Shown: piece by piece, positions 8,843 to 18,285 of the stretch
How the letters are laid out: each line of letters begins with the position of its first letter
How positions within the stretch are numbered: the stretch's first letter is position 1
Source: Paenibacillus tengchongensis
GTDB lineage: Bacteria; Bacillota; Bacilli; Paenibacillales; Paenibacillaceae
Direction: 5' to 3'
NCBI RefSeq assembly: GCF_008973665.1
Contig: NZ_WACP01000007.1
Span: 62,001 to 126,000 of the forward strand
DNA length: 64,000 nucleotides
The notes under the pieces: model-generated
What the model saw: the letters and a program-made list of their open reading frames with translations, nothing else
The model's database searches: none
What the model was told of the DNA's origin: nothing
Made by a program: the position numbers and the translations under genes

Positions 8843-10780
8843 ATGGCAGTTAACATTAAGCTTCCGGACGGCTCCGTCCGGGAATATCCGCAAGGCAGCA
8901 CGATTGATGATGTAGCAGCTTCCATCAGCAGCAGCCTACGCAAGAACGCAGCCGCCGGTAAGCTGAACGGCATCGTTGTCGATTTGTCGGTACCGCTGGA
9001 GGAAGGGGCGCTTGTCGAAATCGTCACGCTCGATTCCCCGGAAGGGCTGGAGGTGATGCGCCACAGTACCGCACATCTGATGGCCCAGGCCACGCGCCGT
9101 CTGTTCGGTGCGAAGGAAGTTAAGCTTGGAGTAGGCCCAGTGATTGAAGACGGCTTCTATTACGATATGGACCTGGAGCATTCGCTTAACCCCGAGGACC
9201 TGCTGAAGATTGAGAAGGAAATGGAGCGGATTATTTCCGAGAACCTGCCGATTGTTCGCAAGGAGGTCAGCCGGGAGGAAGCGCTGCGCATTTTCGGCGA
9301 GCTGGGCGATCCGTACAAGCTTGAACTGATTGAAGCGCTGCCTGAAGACAGCGTCATCAGCATTTATGAGCAGGGCGAATTCTTCGATCTGTGCCGCGGC
9401 CCGCATGTGCCTTCCACCGGCAAGATCAAAGTATTCAAGCTGATGAACGTGGCCGGCGCTTACTGGCGCGGTGACAGCAAGAACAAGATGCTCCAGCGTG
9501 TATACGGCACCGCCTGGATCAAGAAAGCCCAGCTTGACGAGCATCTGCGTCTCTTGGAGGAAGCGAAGAAACGCGACCACCGCAAGCTCGGCAAGGAGCT
9601 GGAGATCTTCACCTTTAATCAGCTGGTAGGCCAGGGGCTGCCGATCTGGCTGCCGAAGGGCGCGAAGCTGCGCAGCATTCTGGAACGTTACATTGTCGAT
9701 CTGGAAGCCAGTCTCGGCTACCAGCACGTCTATACGCCGGTTCTGGGCAACGTGGACCTGTACAAGACCTCCGGGCACTGGGAGCACTACCAGGAGGATA
9801 TGTTCCCTAAGATGACAATCGACACCGAGGAGTTCGTGCTGCGGCCGATGAACTGTCCGCACCATATGATGATCTACAAGAGCTCGATGCACAGCTACCG
9901 CGATCTGCCGATCCGGATTGCCGAGCTCGGCACGATGCACCGTTATGAAATGTCCGGTGCGCTGACCGGTCTGCACCGCGTGCGCTCCATGACGCTCAAT
10001 GATTCGCATATTTTCTGCCGTCTTGACCAGATCAAGAGTGAGTTCAAGCGCGTGCTGGAGCTGATCAAGCAGGTGTACAGCGATTTCGGCATCCATGATT
10101 ACCGTTTCCGTCTGTCCTACCGCGATCCGCAGGACACCGAGAAATACTTCCAGAACGATGAGATGTGGGAGACGGCACAGCGGATGCTGCGCGAAGTAGC
10201 TGAAGAAGCCGGTCTGCCGTTCTTTGAGGCCGAAGGTGAAGCGGCGTTCTATGGTCCGAAGCTGGACGTGCAGATCCGCACGGCGCTCGGCAAGGAAGAG
10301 ACGCTGTCCACAGTGCAGATCGACTTCCTGTTGCCGGAACGCTTTGAGCTGGAATATGTCGGCGACGACGGCCAGAAGCATCGTCCGGTCGTGCTGCACC
10401 GCGGTATTCTCGGCACCATGGAGCGCTTCGTAGCCTTCCTGCTGGAGAATTTCGCCGGTGCACTGCCGCTGTGGCTCTCCCCGCAGCAGGTCAAGGTCAT
10501 CCCGGTTTCGTCCGCGTTTGACGACTATGCGAAGGAAGTGGAAGCACAGCTGCTGAAGAGCGGCATCCGCGCCGAAGTGGACCTGCGCAACGAGAAGATG
10601 GGCTACAAGATCCGTGAAGCCCAACTGGAGAAGCTGCCGTATATGTTCGTGGTCGGCGAGAATGAAATGAATGCCGGAACCGTATCGATCCGTAAGCGCG
10701 GCGAAGGCGACATCGGCGCCCAGCCGCTGCAGGAAGTCATTGCCACACTCGTCCAGGAAGTTGCCGGACGCGTGATCTAA
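8843..10780 (+). CDS. thrS: Threonyl-tRNA synthetase
   Basis: Charges tRNA-Thr. The 645-residue protein has the full bacterial layout: an N-terminal TGS domain (residues 1-62); the second editing domain with [10 protein letters not shown]; the class II catalytic core with the zinc-site segment [21 protein letters not shown] and [11 protein letters not shown]; and an anticodon-binding domain over the last ~100 residues. AGGAGG lies ten bases before the ATG. Expression is set by the T-box leader directly upstream, and a terminator follows. Identification is secure. Confidence 0.98.
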   Translation: MAVNIKLPDGSVREYPQGSTIDDVAASISSSLRKNAAAGKLNGIVVDLSVPLEEGALVEIVTLDSPEGLEVMRHSTAHLMAQATRRLFGAKEVKLGVGPVIEDGFYYDMDLEHSLNPEDLLKIEKEMERIISENLPIVRKEVSREEALRIFGELGDPYKLELIEALPEDSVISIYEQGEFFDLCRGPHVPSTGKIKVFKLMNVAGAYWRGDSKNKMLQRVYGTAWIKKAQLDEHLRLLEEAKKRDHRKLGKELEIFTFNQLVGQGLPIWLPKGAKLRSILERYIVDLEASLGYQHVYTPVLGNVDLYKTSGHWEHYQEDMFPKMTIDTEEFVLRPMNCPHHMMIYKSSMHSYRDLPIRIAELGTMHRYEMSGALTGLHRVRSMTLNDSHIFCRLDQIKSEFKRVLELIKQVYSDFGIHDYRFRLSYRDPQDTEKYFQNDEMWETAQRMLREVAEEAGLPFFEAEGEAAFYGPKLDVQIRTALGKEETLSTVQIDFLLPERFELEYVGDDGQKHRPVVLHRGILGTMERFVAFLLENFAGALPLWLSPQQVKVIPVSSAFDDYAKEVEAQLLKSGIRAEVDLRNEKMGYKIREAQLEKLPYMFVVGENEMNAGTVSIRKRGEGDIGAQPLQEVIATLVQEVAGRVI

Positions 10781-10812
10781 ATCTTTCACTAATCTCAGCT
10801 ATAAGCTGCTGG

Positions 10813-10835
10813 AGCCGCCCCACGGGGCGGCTTTA
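10813..10835 (+). terminator. Rho-independent terminator of thrS
   Basis: GCCGCCCC pairs with GGGGCGGC across a very short loop, followed by a short T tract. Confidence 0.8.
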
Positions 10836-10888
10836 TGTATAATTTTGCGGGAAACGGGAAACCTTCGCTAATAGGGGGAGGTTTAACG

Positions 10889-11749
10889 ATGAACAAAGTG
10901 GGCTTATGTCAGAGGTTATGGTTACTTGCGGTAACGATTGTCGTGTTAATGGCCACCGGAGGCATTTATCCGGATTGGAACCGGGAAGCTGTCCAGGCCA
11001 GCGGGGTGATGCACGCAGAATCTGCCGATTCCGGCGCAGCGCAAACTAAGCTTGATTCCAATATAGCGGATGATCCGAATGCCGCATTCAGCAGCATGAA
11101 CACTACGACAGCCAGGGAGCTTCCGGTGATTCGTACGGAGAACAGTCACTCCAATGTTGCATCTCCGCTCGGCGGCACCTCGCGGGCGCTCCGCCACCTC
11201 CAAGCGGCCAGGCAGGCCCGGAAGGCGGAGACGGCGAAACCAAAGGTACAGCCGGCAGCCAAAGCCGAGACGCCAGCGGCCACAGCTCCGAATTCCATAC
11301 CGGTAGCCGCACCCGGGCCGGATCAGATTATTACGACGATGAAAGTTACAGCCACCGGTTACACCGCCGGATTTGAATCGACGGGCAAGACGGCGAAGCA
11401 TCCGCAATACGGCATTACGTATTCAGGGGTTAAGGTCCGGCGCGACAAGAATGCCTTATCCACCATCGCCGCCGATCCCAAGGTTCTGCCCCTGGGCAGC
11501 ATCCTGTATGTTCCGGGATACGGCTACGCCGTTGTTGCCGATACGGGCTCGGCGATAAAAGGCCGGAAGATCGATCTGTATTTTGCCACCACCAAGCAGG
11601 TTTATAAGGAATGGGGTAAAAAAACGGTGACCGTCCAAATCATCAAACGGGGCAGCGGCAAATGCACGGAACGCATGCTGAAAAGCCTCGGCCAGGCTAT
11701 TCAAACCTACAACGCCATCCCGCAATACCTGCTGGACGAGCTGATTTGA
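10889..11749 (+). CDS. Secreted 3D-domain protein (wall-active, YocH/YuiC-like)
   Basis: A 286-residue exported protein with an N-terminal signal segment ([16 protein letters not shown]), a long low-complexity Ala/Lys/Pro-rich middle, and a C-terminal 3D domain from about residue 150. The 3D domain is named after three conserved aspartates; here the segments [51 protein letters not shown] can be seen. The fold is that of lytic transglycosylases such as MltA, so a role in peptidoglycan remodelling is likely. The start at 10889 is supported by GGGGGAGG eight bases upstream. It is a single gene. No LysM domain was seen, unlike YocH. Confidence 0.88.
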   Translation: MNKVGLCQRLWLLAVTIVVLMATGGIYPDWNREAVQASGVMHAESADSGAAQTKLDSNIADDPNAAFSSMNTTTARELPVIRTENSHSNVASPLGGTSRALRHLQAARQARKAETAKPKVQPAAKAETPAATAPNSIPVAAPGPDQIITTMKVTATGYTAGFESTGKTAKHPQYGITYSGVKVRRDKNALSTIAADPKVLPLGSILYVPGYGYAVVADTGSAIKGRKIDLYFATTKQVYKEWGKKTVTVQIIKRGSGKCTERMLKSLGQAIQTYNAIPQYLLDELI

Positions 11750-11795
11750 ACACGGGTTGCCGCCGGCTGCTTGCATTTTTTTTCACGTAAGCGGT

Positions 11796-11825
11796 GCATA
11801 ATACGGGACCTCACGATCCATACTA
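11796..11825 (+). promoter_or_regulatory. Candidate sigma-G (forespore) promoter
   Basis: GCATA, 18 bases, then CATACTA. This agrees with the known sigma-F/sigma-G pattern (-35 about GHATR, -10 about CATNHTA). It lies 78 bases before the start of the small spore-protein-like gene. Confidence 0.7.
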
Positions 11826-11903
11826 CTCACTGGGGCACAAGATATGGCCTCTTTCGAAAGAGACTCCGGGCTACAGCCTGGGAAGAGTGGGAGGTGAACA
11901 TCC

Positions 11904-12044
11904 GTGGCCAAATCGCAGAAACCGAAGGTAACTGAGAATTATCAAACGCCGAATGAAAAATATGATGCTGAGTTCGCTGTAGAAAACCAAGGCGCAACTA
12001 AGCAAGGCACGTTCGTAAAACCGGTGCAAAAACCGCAGCAGTAA
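11904..12044 (+). CDS. Small spore-protein-like gene (possible gamma-type SASP)
   Basis: A 46-residue polar protein without hydrophobic core residues; it starts with GTG, with GGGAGGTGAAC just upstream. The segment KYDAEFAVENQ resembles the TEFASET repeats of gamma-type small acid-soluble spore proteins (SspE), which serve as amino-acid stores in the spore. Richness in Gln, Lys and Asn also fits. The strongest support is the sigma-G-type promoter upstream and a good terminator downstream, which make it a forespore-expressed single gene. Because it carries only one repeat-like segment, the family call stays tentative. Confidence 0.65.
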   Translation: MAKSQKPKVTENYQTPNEKYDAEFAVENQGATKQGTFVKPVQKPQQ

Positions 12045-12082
12045 TGCTGCCGGGCGCAGGTCGAACGCGCTCCCGATGATAC

Positions 12083-12128
12083 AGGCTGCTTCGCCCGGCT
12101 TTTTAGCCGGCTGCGGGGCAGTCTTTTT
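12083..12128 (+). terminator. Rho-independent terminator
   Basis: The inner stem CCGGCT/AGCCGG is inside an outer CTGC/GCAG stem, followed by a T-run. It ends the small spore-protein-like gene. Confidence 0.8.
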
Positions 12129-12163
12129 ATTTTTGGACCAGTTTCCGTAAAATTCCACCGTCC

Positions 12164-12179
12164 TCGGTCTGCAGACTGA
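12164..12179. promoter_or_regulatory. Candidate LiaR operator upstream of liaF
   Basis: TCGGTCTG/CAGACTGA is a 16-bp near-perfect palindrome (one mismatched pair), 105 bases before the LiaFSR operon. LiaR/VraR-type regulators bind imperfect palindromes in their own promoters. That this is one of them is inferred from position. Confidence 0.4.
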
Positions 12180-12284
12180 GCCGAGTTTCCTTCTCACGGC
12201 GCTGTTCTCCATTGTTCCTATCCTGTACACTGGGACTATAAGTAGCGGATATGCATGATGACACAGGGTAAAGGAGAGCAAAGC

Positions 12285-13370
12285 ATGAAGAGTAAATTTA
12301 TGAGCCAGTTGCTCGGCGGAATGCTTCTGATCGGCTTAGGCGCATTGTTTTTATTGAGGCAGCTGGGATATACGGATTTCAGTGTCGGTGATCTGTTTGC
12401 GGACTATTGGCCGCTGTTTCTGATCTGGCTCGGGGTATCGCAATTGTCGGAGGCGCGCTCCAAATCGGGATCGCTGTTCGGCGGCCTGCTGTTTACTGCC
12501 ATGGGCGTCTTCTTTCTGGGACGTAATCTGGACTGGTTCGATTTCTCCGCCGGCGATTTCTTTAAATTGCTGTTCCCGGTGCTGCTGATCCTGGGGGGCC
12601 TCTCGGTAATCTTCAAACCCCGGCAATCCCATACGCCGCCACCACCGCCACCGCCAGAGCCGCCCGTACCGCCGCAGCCGTTCAGCCGGGATGCTGATCC
12701 GCTGGATGTGCCGGCACCAAGCCCGCTGGAGTCTACGCTGGATGAGGAGTTCGAACGGAAATTCGGCAAGCCCGCCGGCAAGACGGAGCCAACCGGGTAT
12801 ATGGCCAGCGGCGTAGCGGAGGAGCAGCGCGAAACCGCAGAAGGCATCGGCCGCTTTCATTCGCACGCGGAAAAGCACTGGCAGGATAACCGCGAACGCC
12901 ATGAGCGCCGCCGCCAGGAACGCGAGGAGCGTCATAGCCACAGACACGGGGAGTGGCACGGGGAATTCCGGCAGGAGTACGGCAGCAGCGAGACACTGAA
13001 CCGTTCCGCTTTTATCGGGGATGTGCATATCGGCCGTGAGCCGTTCCAGCTGAAGCATACGAATATTTCGCAGTTTATCGGCGATACCGTACTGGACCTC
13101 ACCAGCGCGCAAATCCCTTACGGGGAGACCAAGATCAACATCTCCGCTTTTGTCGGGGACATCAAGGTTTATATTCCGGAGGATATGGATTTGGCAGTGT
13201 CCGTGAACGGCAGCTCATTTATCGGAGACATGCAGGTTCTCGACCAGTCGCGCAGCGGGTTTATGGGCAGTGTACAGTGCAAGACCCCATATTATAAGGA
13301 AGCCGGCAAAAAGGTTCGCATTAACGTCAGTGCTTTTATCGGCGATATAAAGGTTAAATCGGTGGGCTGA
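12285..13370 (+). CDS. liaF: LiaF-type cell-envelope stress sensor/inhibitor
   Basis: Membrane protein that keeps the LiaS kinase off until the envelope is disturbed. Four hydrophobic segments form two pairs in the N-terminal ~105 residues. A proline-rich tract (PPPPPPPEPP) follows, then an unusually long, highly charged insert rich in Arg, Glu and His (about residues 190-235). The C-terminal LiaF domain has the repeating signature SAFIGDVHIG...SQFIGDTVLDL...SAFVGDIKVYIP. The ATG at 12285 follows AAGGAG by eight bases. It overlaps liaS by one base, and the gene order liaF-liaS-liaR is classic. The charged His-rich insert is longer than I would expect. Confidence 0.9.
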   Translation: MKSKFMSQLLGGMLLIGLGALFLLRQLGYTDFSVGDLFADYWPLFLIWLGVSQLSEARSKSGSLFGGLLFTAMGVFFLGRNLDWFDFSAGDFFKLLFPVLLILGGLSVIFKPRQSHTPPPPPPPEPPVPPQPFSRDADPLDVPAPSPLESTLDEEFERKFGKPAGKTEPTGYMASGVAEEQRETAEGIGRFHSHAEKHWQDNRERHERRRQEREERHSHRHGEWHGEFRQEYGSSETLNRSAFIGDVHIGREPFQLKHTNISQFIGDTVLDLTSAQIPYGETKINISAFVGDIKVYIPEDMDLAVSVNGSSFIGDMQVLDQSRSGFMGSVQCKTPYYKEAGKKVRINVSAFIGDIKVKSVG

Positions 13371-14464
13371 TGATGGGCATCCGGATTCTCAAAAATACGA
13401 AGTGGGTGCTGCTGCTGTACTTCCTTCTCAGCGGGTCGATTACCGCGGGAGTTGTGTATGCCGGGACATGCCTGGGTTATATAGAGGTCGCCGACTATCG
13501 GATGTGGGTGTATCTCTGCCTGGGCATTGTGCTGGTTACGGTTATTATCGGCTATATGGCCGGCCAGCGAATTCAGCGGCGGATCGACCACCTCGATCTG
13601 AATATGCTGCAGGTGGCCAAGGGCAATCTCGCCGTGCGGATGCCAGAGAGCGATGATCAGTCCTTCGCCCGGGTCTACCATGAGTTTAATATGATGATGG
13701 ACACGGTGGAGAACAAGATGAAGCTCCTGCAGAAGCTGGGCGAACAGGAAGTGATGGAGAAGGAAAAAGCGGCTGAGAGCGCGGTGCTGGAAGAACGCCG
13801 GCGGATGGCGCGCGATCTGCATGATACGGTAAGCCAGCAGCTTTTTGCCATTCATATGTCGGCTTCGTCCTTGCCGAAGGTACTGGAGCGGAACGCAGAG
13901 CATGGCCGGACCGTCATGGACCAGCTCATTACGATGTCGCAGATGGCCCAGAAGCAGATGCGGGCGCTCATCGCCCAGCTTCGTCCGGTGGAACTGGAGG
14001 GGCGGAGTCTGTTCGAAGCGCTGGAAAAATGGTTCCCCGACTATTGCCGCCAGAACGGGCTCAAAGGCATTAAGGAGCTGGAGCTGCAAGGCGAGCTGTC
14101 CGAAGCGATCGAGCACCAGCTATTCCTGATTATCCAGGAATCCATGGCTAACATTGTCAAGCATGCAGGTGCCCGTCTGGTCAGCCTGTCGCTGCGCGAG
14201 ACACCGCGGCAGGTGGTGCTCAGCATCAGCGATGATGGCCAGGGCTTCGAGCATGTCCAGCACAAGCAAGGCTCTTACGGGCTGACGACGATGCGCGAGC
14301 GTGCGGAGAAGCTCGGCGGCCAGGCGGAGATTATCAGCCGCAAAGGGGCGGGCACGACGATCCGCGTACATATCCCTAAATTTGTACAGGACTCCCGGAA
14401 GAGCCTTCACGGGAGCACTGACGAAGACATTCACGAGAACATTGGCAAGGGGGAAGAAGGATGA
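13370..14464 (+). CDS. liaS: LiaS-type sensor histidine kinase
   Basis: A 364-residue histidine kinase with two N-terminal transmembrane helices separated by a very short outer loop, a HAMP-like linker (RIDHLDLNMLQVAKGNLAV), the HisKA_3 phospho-acceptor ARDLHDTVSQQLFA (His near residue 150) and a GHKL ATPase domain (NIVKHAG, DDGQGF, GLTTMRERA). Such intramembrane-sensing kinases respond to lipid II-binding antibiotics and other envelope damage, with LiaF as inhibitor. Its ATG overlaps the liaF stop, and its own end overlaps liaR by four bases, so the three genes are translationally coupled. Confidence 0.92.
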   Translation: MMGIRILKNTKWVLLLYFLLSGSITAGVVYAGTCLGYIEVADYRMWVYLCLGIVLVTVIIGYMAGQRIQRRIDHLDLNMLQVAKGNLAVRMPESDDQSFARVYHEFNMMMDTVENKMKLLQKLGEQEVMEKEKAAESAVLEERRRMARDLHDTVSQQLFAIHMSASSLPKVLERNAEHGRTVMDQLITMSQMAQKQMRALIAQLRPVELEGRSLFEALEKWFPDYCRQNGLKGIKELELQGELSEAIEHQLFLIIQESMANIVKHAGARLVSLSLRETPRQVVLSISDDGQGFEHVQHKQGSYGLTTMRERAEKLGGQAEIISRKGAGTTIRVHIPKFVQDSRKSLHGSTDEDIHENIGKGEEG

Positions 14465-15114
14465 GTATCATCAAAGTGCTGTTGGTGGATGACCATGATA
14501 TGGTGCGGATGGGCCTGAAAACCTATCTGATGCTTGATCCCAGCTTTGAAGTGATCGGAGAGGCGGCGAACGGCCAGGAGGCGCTGAAGATGCTGCGTGA
14601 GGGCGGTCTGGAGGGCCTGCCTGACCTGGTCCTGATGGACCTTATGATGCCGGTAATGAACGGTGTGGAGACGACCCGGGCGGTGCTTGCCGAATTTCCC
14701 GGACTAAAGATCGTCATTCTGACCAGCTTCCTGGAAGATGAGCTGGTTGTGGACGCCATTGAAGCAGGAGCTGTAAGCTATGTGCTTAAGACCGTCTCCG
14801 CCGAGGAGCTGATCTATGCGCTGCAGGGCGCCTTCCGCGGGATGCCGGTCATGACCGGCGATGTGTCCCAGGCGCTGACCCGCGGTATCCGGCAGCGCAC
14901 GGTCCAGAGCGATTCCTCCGGCCTGACCGAACGGGAGAAGGAGGTGCTGCTGCTGATCGCCGAGGGCAAGAGCAACAAGGAAATCGGCGAGGAGCTGCAT
15001 ATCAGCATCAAGACGGTCAAGACGCATGTCAGCAACCTGCTGATGAAATGCGAGCTGGATGACCGCACCCAGCTGGCGATTTACGCCCACCGCAAGGGCT
15101 GGGCGCAGGGATAG
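14461..15114 (+). CDS. liaR: LiaR-type response regulator (NarL/FixJ family)
   Basis: A 217-residue cytoplasmic regulator. The receiver has the acidic pair DDHD, the phospho-acceptor in LVLMDLMMPV (about residue 60), a Thr/Ser in ILTSF and the conserved Lys in VLKTVS. The C-terminal LuxR-type helix-turn-helix reads LTEREKEVLLLIAEGKSNKE and ISIKTVKTHVSN. It receives phosphate from LiaS and activates envelope-stress genes, usually including its own operon. The ATGA overlap with liaS indicates coupled translation. Confidence 0.93.
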   Translation: MSIIKVLLVDDHDMVRMGLKTYLMLDPSFEVIGEAANGQEALKMLREGGLEGLPDLVLMDLMMPVMNGVETTRAVLAEFPGLKIVILTSFLEDELVVDAIEAGAVSYVLKTVSAEELIYALQGAFRGMPVMTGDVSQALTRGIRQRTVQSDSSGLTEREKEVLLLIAEGKSNKEIGEELHISIKTVKTHVSNLLMKCELDDRTQLAIYAHRKGWAQG

Positions 15115-15124
15115 GTACATAGGG

Positions 15125-15919
15125 ATGGGGCGGGTGCTACCGGTGAGAGTCCTAAAAGAAGAAGACATCAGGCAGTTTATCTCAGATGACCAGTTGAGAC
15201 TGTTTTATGATAGTAACATTGAAGATATTCGCTTAAATAAAATTTGGTCCCGGTTTGCCTTTTTAAAGGAAAATGCCAGTTCACTGCCTATAGATCAACG
15301 GAAGATTTACTACAGCATTTATTTTTGGTTCATGCAGTTTAAAGAACTCCGGACTCTAATAGAGGGCTATGACGCAGGTATTGAACAGGAGACGTTTAAA
15401 TTATTGGAAAAGATCAATGCAGAACTGGAAAAAGGCATTGATTGGGCTACTATTGAAGCGCTGGAAAAGAGCCCGGAACTTACCAGATGGCGGGCTTTGA
15501 TTCAGATGTATGCCAACCATACTGATTTTACCGGTGGAGTCTCTGACATAAGCATTGCCGAAGTCGAAGACAAACTAAAGGTTGTTTTGCCGGAGGATTA
15601 TAAATGGTTCTTGCAGCATTATGGTTCTGGCGGAATCTTCGGTGCAGATATTCTTGGCTTTGGGAAGTCTTCGCTGCCCTCTGTTATTTCAACGACAGTA
15701 AGACTCCGTAATTTCGGACTCCCCCATCAGTACATTGTTATTGAGGACTGCGGAGAGTTCGCTTATTGTCTTGATACCGGGGAACTATCCGATGGCAAGT
15801 GTCCTGTTGTTTCTTGGGATAGGGAAGCAGGCTTCCGCGGGAGAAGAGCGGAGGATTTCTCTGACTTCTTGTCTACAAGGTTTAGTGAGGCAAAAGAAAA
15901 CTGGGATGAGGATAGCTGA
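15125..15919 (+). CDS. SMI1/KNR4 (SUKH) family protein, likely immunity protein
   Basis: A 264-residue soluble protein. Its second half carries the SUKH signature: SIAEVEDKLKVVLPEDYKWF, then HYGSGGIFGADILGF and a C-terminal VVSWDREAGF segment. SUKH domains in bacteria are mostly immunity proteins against nuclease toxins of polymorphic toxin systems. The start is uncertain: ATG 15125 or GTG 15143, both with weak ribosome sites, lying 10 or 28 bases after liaR. The region 15,115-16,260 is more AT-rich than the genes on both sides, which suggests acquisition. No cognate toxin gene is present. Confidence 0.82.
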   Translation: MGRVLPVRVLKEEDIRQFISDDQLRLFYDSNIEDIRLNKIWSRFAFLKENASSLPIDQRKIYYSIYFWFMQFKELRTLIEGYDAGIEQETFKLLEKINAELEKGIDWATIEALEKSPELTRWRALIQMYANHTDFTGGVSDISIAEVEDKLKVVLPEDYKWFLQHYGSGGIFGADILGFGKSSLPSVISTTVRLRNFGLPHQYIVIEDCGEFAYCLDTGELSDGKCPVVSWDREAGFRGRRAEDFSDFLSTRFSEAKENWDEDS

Positions 15920-15939
15920 ATTTGGAGGGCTGTTCTAAA

Positions 15940-16260
15940 ATGCAAACTAGGGGACAAATTTCGTACGAACGCGCGAGGCGAATTGCTGAAGACAGTGCCT
16001 TGGAGGAATTGAGGCCATTTATCAGGGAAACTCAGATTTCAGTGATTAGGGACTATTACATCGAAGATGAGTATTGCTGGTTTTTCTTTAGAAACCCGCT
16101 AATTGAAGGGCCGCCTGAACGGGTTCTAAGATGGGATCGTGCATACGCCGTAAGTAAAAAGGGCGAACTCAGAATGATCCCCGACTATTCCAAGGATTCA
16201 GCAAGGCTAACCGAATACCTGCACATTATGTCTAACTATTTTAAAGAACACGGTATATGA
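15940..16260 (+). CDS. Small YrhB/Imm35-like protein
   Basis: A 106-residue protein starting with ATG, 11 bases after GGAGG. Its pattern, with a helix (YERARRIAEDSALEEL), a strand with CWFFF, then the segment AYAVSKKGELRMIPDY and the helical LTEYLHIMSNYF end, recalls the YrhB/Imm35 group of small immunity proteins. It lies 20 bases after the SUKH gene, so both may form an orphan immunity cassette. The family call is by general resemblance and is tentative; the protein could be an unrelated hypothetical one. Confidence 0.55.
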   Translation: MQTRGQISYERARRIAEDSALEELRPFIRETQISVIRDYYIEDEYCWFFFRNPLIEGPPERVLRWDRAYAVSKKGELRMIPDYSKDSARLTEYLHIMSNYFKEHGI

Positions 16261-16302
16261 TAATTGCAGAAATAGTTAAGTAGAATACGAGTAAAATGAA
16301 CA

Positions 16303-16345
16303 AACAGGTTAACCATGGATTATCTCCTGGGTTAACCTGTTTTTA
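16303..16345 (+). terminator. Rho-independent terminator
   Basis: AACAGGTTAACC and GGTTAACCTGTT form a 12-bp stem with a 15-base loop, followed by a T tract. It ends the immunity-like cassette. Confidence 0.85.
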
Positions 16346-16391
16346 TTATGTTCTAGTTTTATCTCTTTTCCCGCAAAGGTTTTATCTCGGT

Positions 16392-16420
16392 TTAAATTGT
16401 TTTTAAGGTGGACTTAAGGT
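16392..16420. promoter_or_regulatory. 11-bp-phased direct repeats upstream of htrA (candidate response-regulator site)
   Basis: TTAAATT (16392), TTAAGGT (16403) and TTAAGGT (16414) begin exactly 11 bases apart. OmpR-family regulators bind tandem direct repeats on one face of the helix, and such a regulator is encoded just downstream of htrA. Confidence 0.5.
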
Positions 16421-16495
16421 TTAAAGTACAAAATAAAGACAAGAAAACAAAACACTTCTTGCCAACGCAGGCAAGGCACAGGAGGAACGAGAACA

Positions 16496-18160
16496 ATGGA
16501 CGACAACAAATTCTACAATCGTAACAATGAACCGGACAATGGTCGGGATTTGAATAGCGACAACTATAACGACAATGAAGAGAGAAACAACAGCGAACAG
16601 CGCTCGGCAGAGGAATCCAATTCCTACTATTATTCTTACGGGCCATTCCAATCGCTCCGTAAGGAAGAGGACGAACAAGACCATGCACAGCATTACAACC
16701 GCATGGAGCCGGAGCGTGTGGAGGTTACAGCTCCGCAGCCGGTGAAGCCGCTGCCTTACAGCAGCTCGCTGCGCACAACAGGCTATGACGGCAATGGCGG
16801 CCGGGGCGGCAACGGCAATGACGGCGGCAACAACTGGCAGTACAATAACCGCAAGCCGAAGAAGCCGGTCAAGGCCGTGCTGCTGTCCTTCCTCGCCGGT
16901 ATGGTAGTCCTGTCAGGCTCAATGGCCATGGCGGACTACGGAAACTGGTTTACCGGTGATCCGGTAGCTGTAGCTACTACCGGAAGCTCGGTGGCCAAGA
17001 CGGCTGTAGGCGATGCCAACGCTGCACCGGCAGCGTCGACGGTCGGTTTGGTTACCGGCTCGGGCGACGTTTCCAGTGTAGTGGACGGCGTTGGACCGGC
17101 GGTTGTCAAGATTGAGACGCTGGTGCAAACCAGCTCAGGCCGCAGCTCGACGACCAATCCGAACATGAGCGATCCGTTCTATCAATTCTTCTTCGGTGAC
17201 CAGTTCGGAGGTTACTCACAGTCCAATCCGGATTCCGGATCGGATTCCGGTTCCGGGTCAGAGTCCAATTCGAACTCGGACTCGACACTGACACCATACG
17301 GCATCGGCACCGGCTTCATTTATGATTCGAACGGTTACATTCTGACCAACCAGCATGTTATCGACAATGCCGATGTGATTCAGGTAACTGTTGACGGCAC
17401 AACGAAGCCTTATGAAGCGAAGCTGCTGGGTTCCAGCAAGGATCTTGACCTGGCCGTGCTGAAGATCGAAGGCACTGACTTCCCGACAGTTGCGCTTGGA
17501 GACTCTGATACCATTAAAGTCGGCTCCGAGGTTGTGGCCATCGGTAACCCGCAGGGCTTTGACCATACGGTAACGGCCGGCGTATTGAGTGCGAAGGGCC
17601 GCAGCATTGACATCGCCGAAGAGGATGGCAGCGGTACGCGCAATTATTCCAATCTCCTGCAGACCGATGCGTCGATTAACCCCGGCAACTCTGGCGGCCC
17701 GCTGCTGAACATGAACGGCCAGGTTATAGGCATGAACGTGGCGGTAAGCGCGGATGCCCAGGGTATCGGCTTCGCCATCGCGGTCAATACCATTAAGGAA
17801 GTAGTCGATAAGCTGGAAGCCAACCAGGAAATTCCGAAGGAGCCTGTACCGTTCATCGGTGCTTCCCTGATCACCATTACTGATCAAGTGGCGCAGCAGA
17901 TGGGTACTGACCTTACCGAAGGCTCGGTTGTAGCGGAAATTACGTTCAGATCGCCTGCGTATACCGCAGACCTGCGGCCATATGACATCATTACCGGCGT
18001 TAATGGTACGAAGTATGCAACCAGCCAGGAGTTGGTAGACTACATTCAGACGATGAATGTCGGAGACAAAATTACACTAAATGTGGTCCGTGACGGCAAG
18101 ACGCTCGACCTGCCTGTGACTATCGGCAACAAAAACGATTTTATCACTGAGCAGCAGTAA
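16496..18160 (+). CDS. HtrA/DegP-like membrane-anchored serine protease
   Basis: A surface quality-control protease of 554 residues. A long polar Asn/Asp/Gly-rich cytoplasmic N-terminus (about 1-125) precedes one transmembrane helix (AVLLSFLAGMVVLSGSMAMA). After a Ser/Asp-rich linker comes the trypsin-like domain with the triad His in LTNQHVIDN (about 286), Asp in KDLDLAVLKI (about 316) and Ser in NPGNSGGPLL (about 399). A single PDZ domain ends the protein. AGGAGG precedes the ATG. The adjacent two-component genes suggest it is the target of an envelope-stress circuit like CssRS-HtrA of Bacillus or MprAB-PepD of mycobacteria. That link is inferred from position. Confidence 0.93.
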   Translation: MDDNKFYNRNNEPDNGRDLNSDNYNDNEERNNSEQRSAEESNSYYYSYGPFQSLRKEEDEQDHAQHYNRMEPERVEVTAPQPVKPLPYSSSLRTTGYDGNGGRGGNGNDGGNNWQYNNRKPKKPVKAVLLSFLAGMVVLSGSMAMADYGNWFTGDPVAVATTGSSVAKTAVGDANAAPAASTVGLVTGSGDVSSVVDGVGPAVVKIETLVQTSSGRSSTTNPNMSDPFYQFFFGDQFGGYSQSNPDSGSDSGSGSESNSNSDSTLTPYGIGTGFIYDSNGYILTNQHVIDNADVIQVTVDGTTKPYEAKLLGSSKDLDLAVLKIEGTDFPTVALGDSDTIKVGSEVVAIGNPQGFDHTVTAGVLSAKGRSIDIAEEDGSGTRNYSNLLQTDASINPGNSGGPLLNMNGQVIGMNVAVSADAQGIGFAIAVNTIKEVVDKLEANQEIPKEPVPFIGASLITITDQVAQQMGTDLTEGSVVAEITFRSPAYTADLRPYDIITGVNGTKYATSQELVDYIQTMNVGDKITLNVVRDGKTLDLPVTIGNKNDFITEQQ

Positions 18161-18188
18161 GCACACCGGAGCGCGAAGCCAGCAGAAG

Positions 18189-18214
18189 CGGAAGGGGTAA
18201 CCCTTCCGTTTTTG
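18189..18214 (+). terminator. Rho-independent terminator of the HtrA-like gene
   Basis: CGGAAGGG-GTAA-CCCTTCCG followed by five T. Confidence 0.9.
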
Positions 18215-18285
18215 CTGCCACGGCTGTAAGACAGCGGATTCATGATACAATAGAGATATATGATTTTATGTAATGGGGGCTGGGT

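Noticed and set aside
8936..10789. 617-codon open frame opposite thrS
   Set aside because: It mirrors thrS codon structure on the other strand; thrS itself is certain.
16380..16392. TCTCGGTTT near htrA, like the island motif
   Set aside because: It is a single partial copy in core DNA without repeat context; probably chance.
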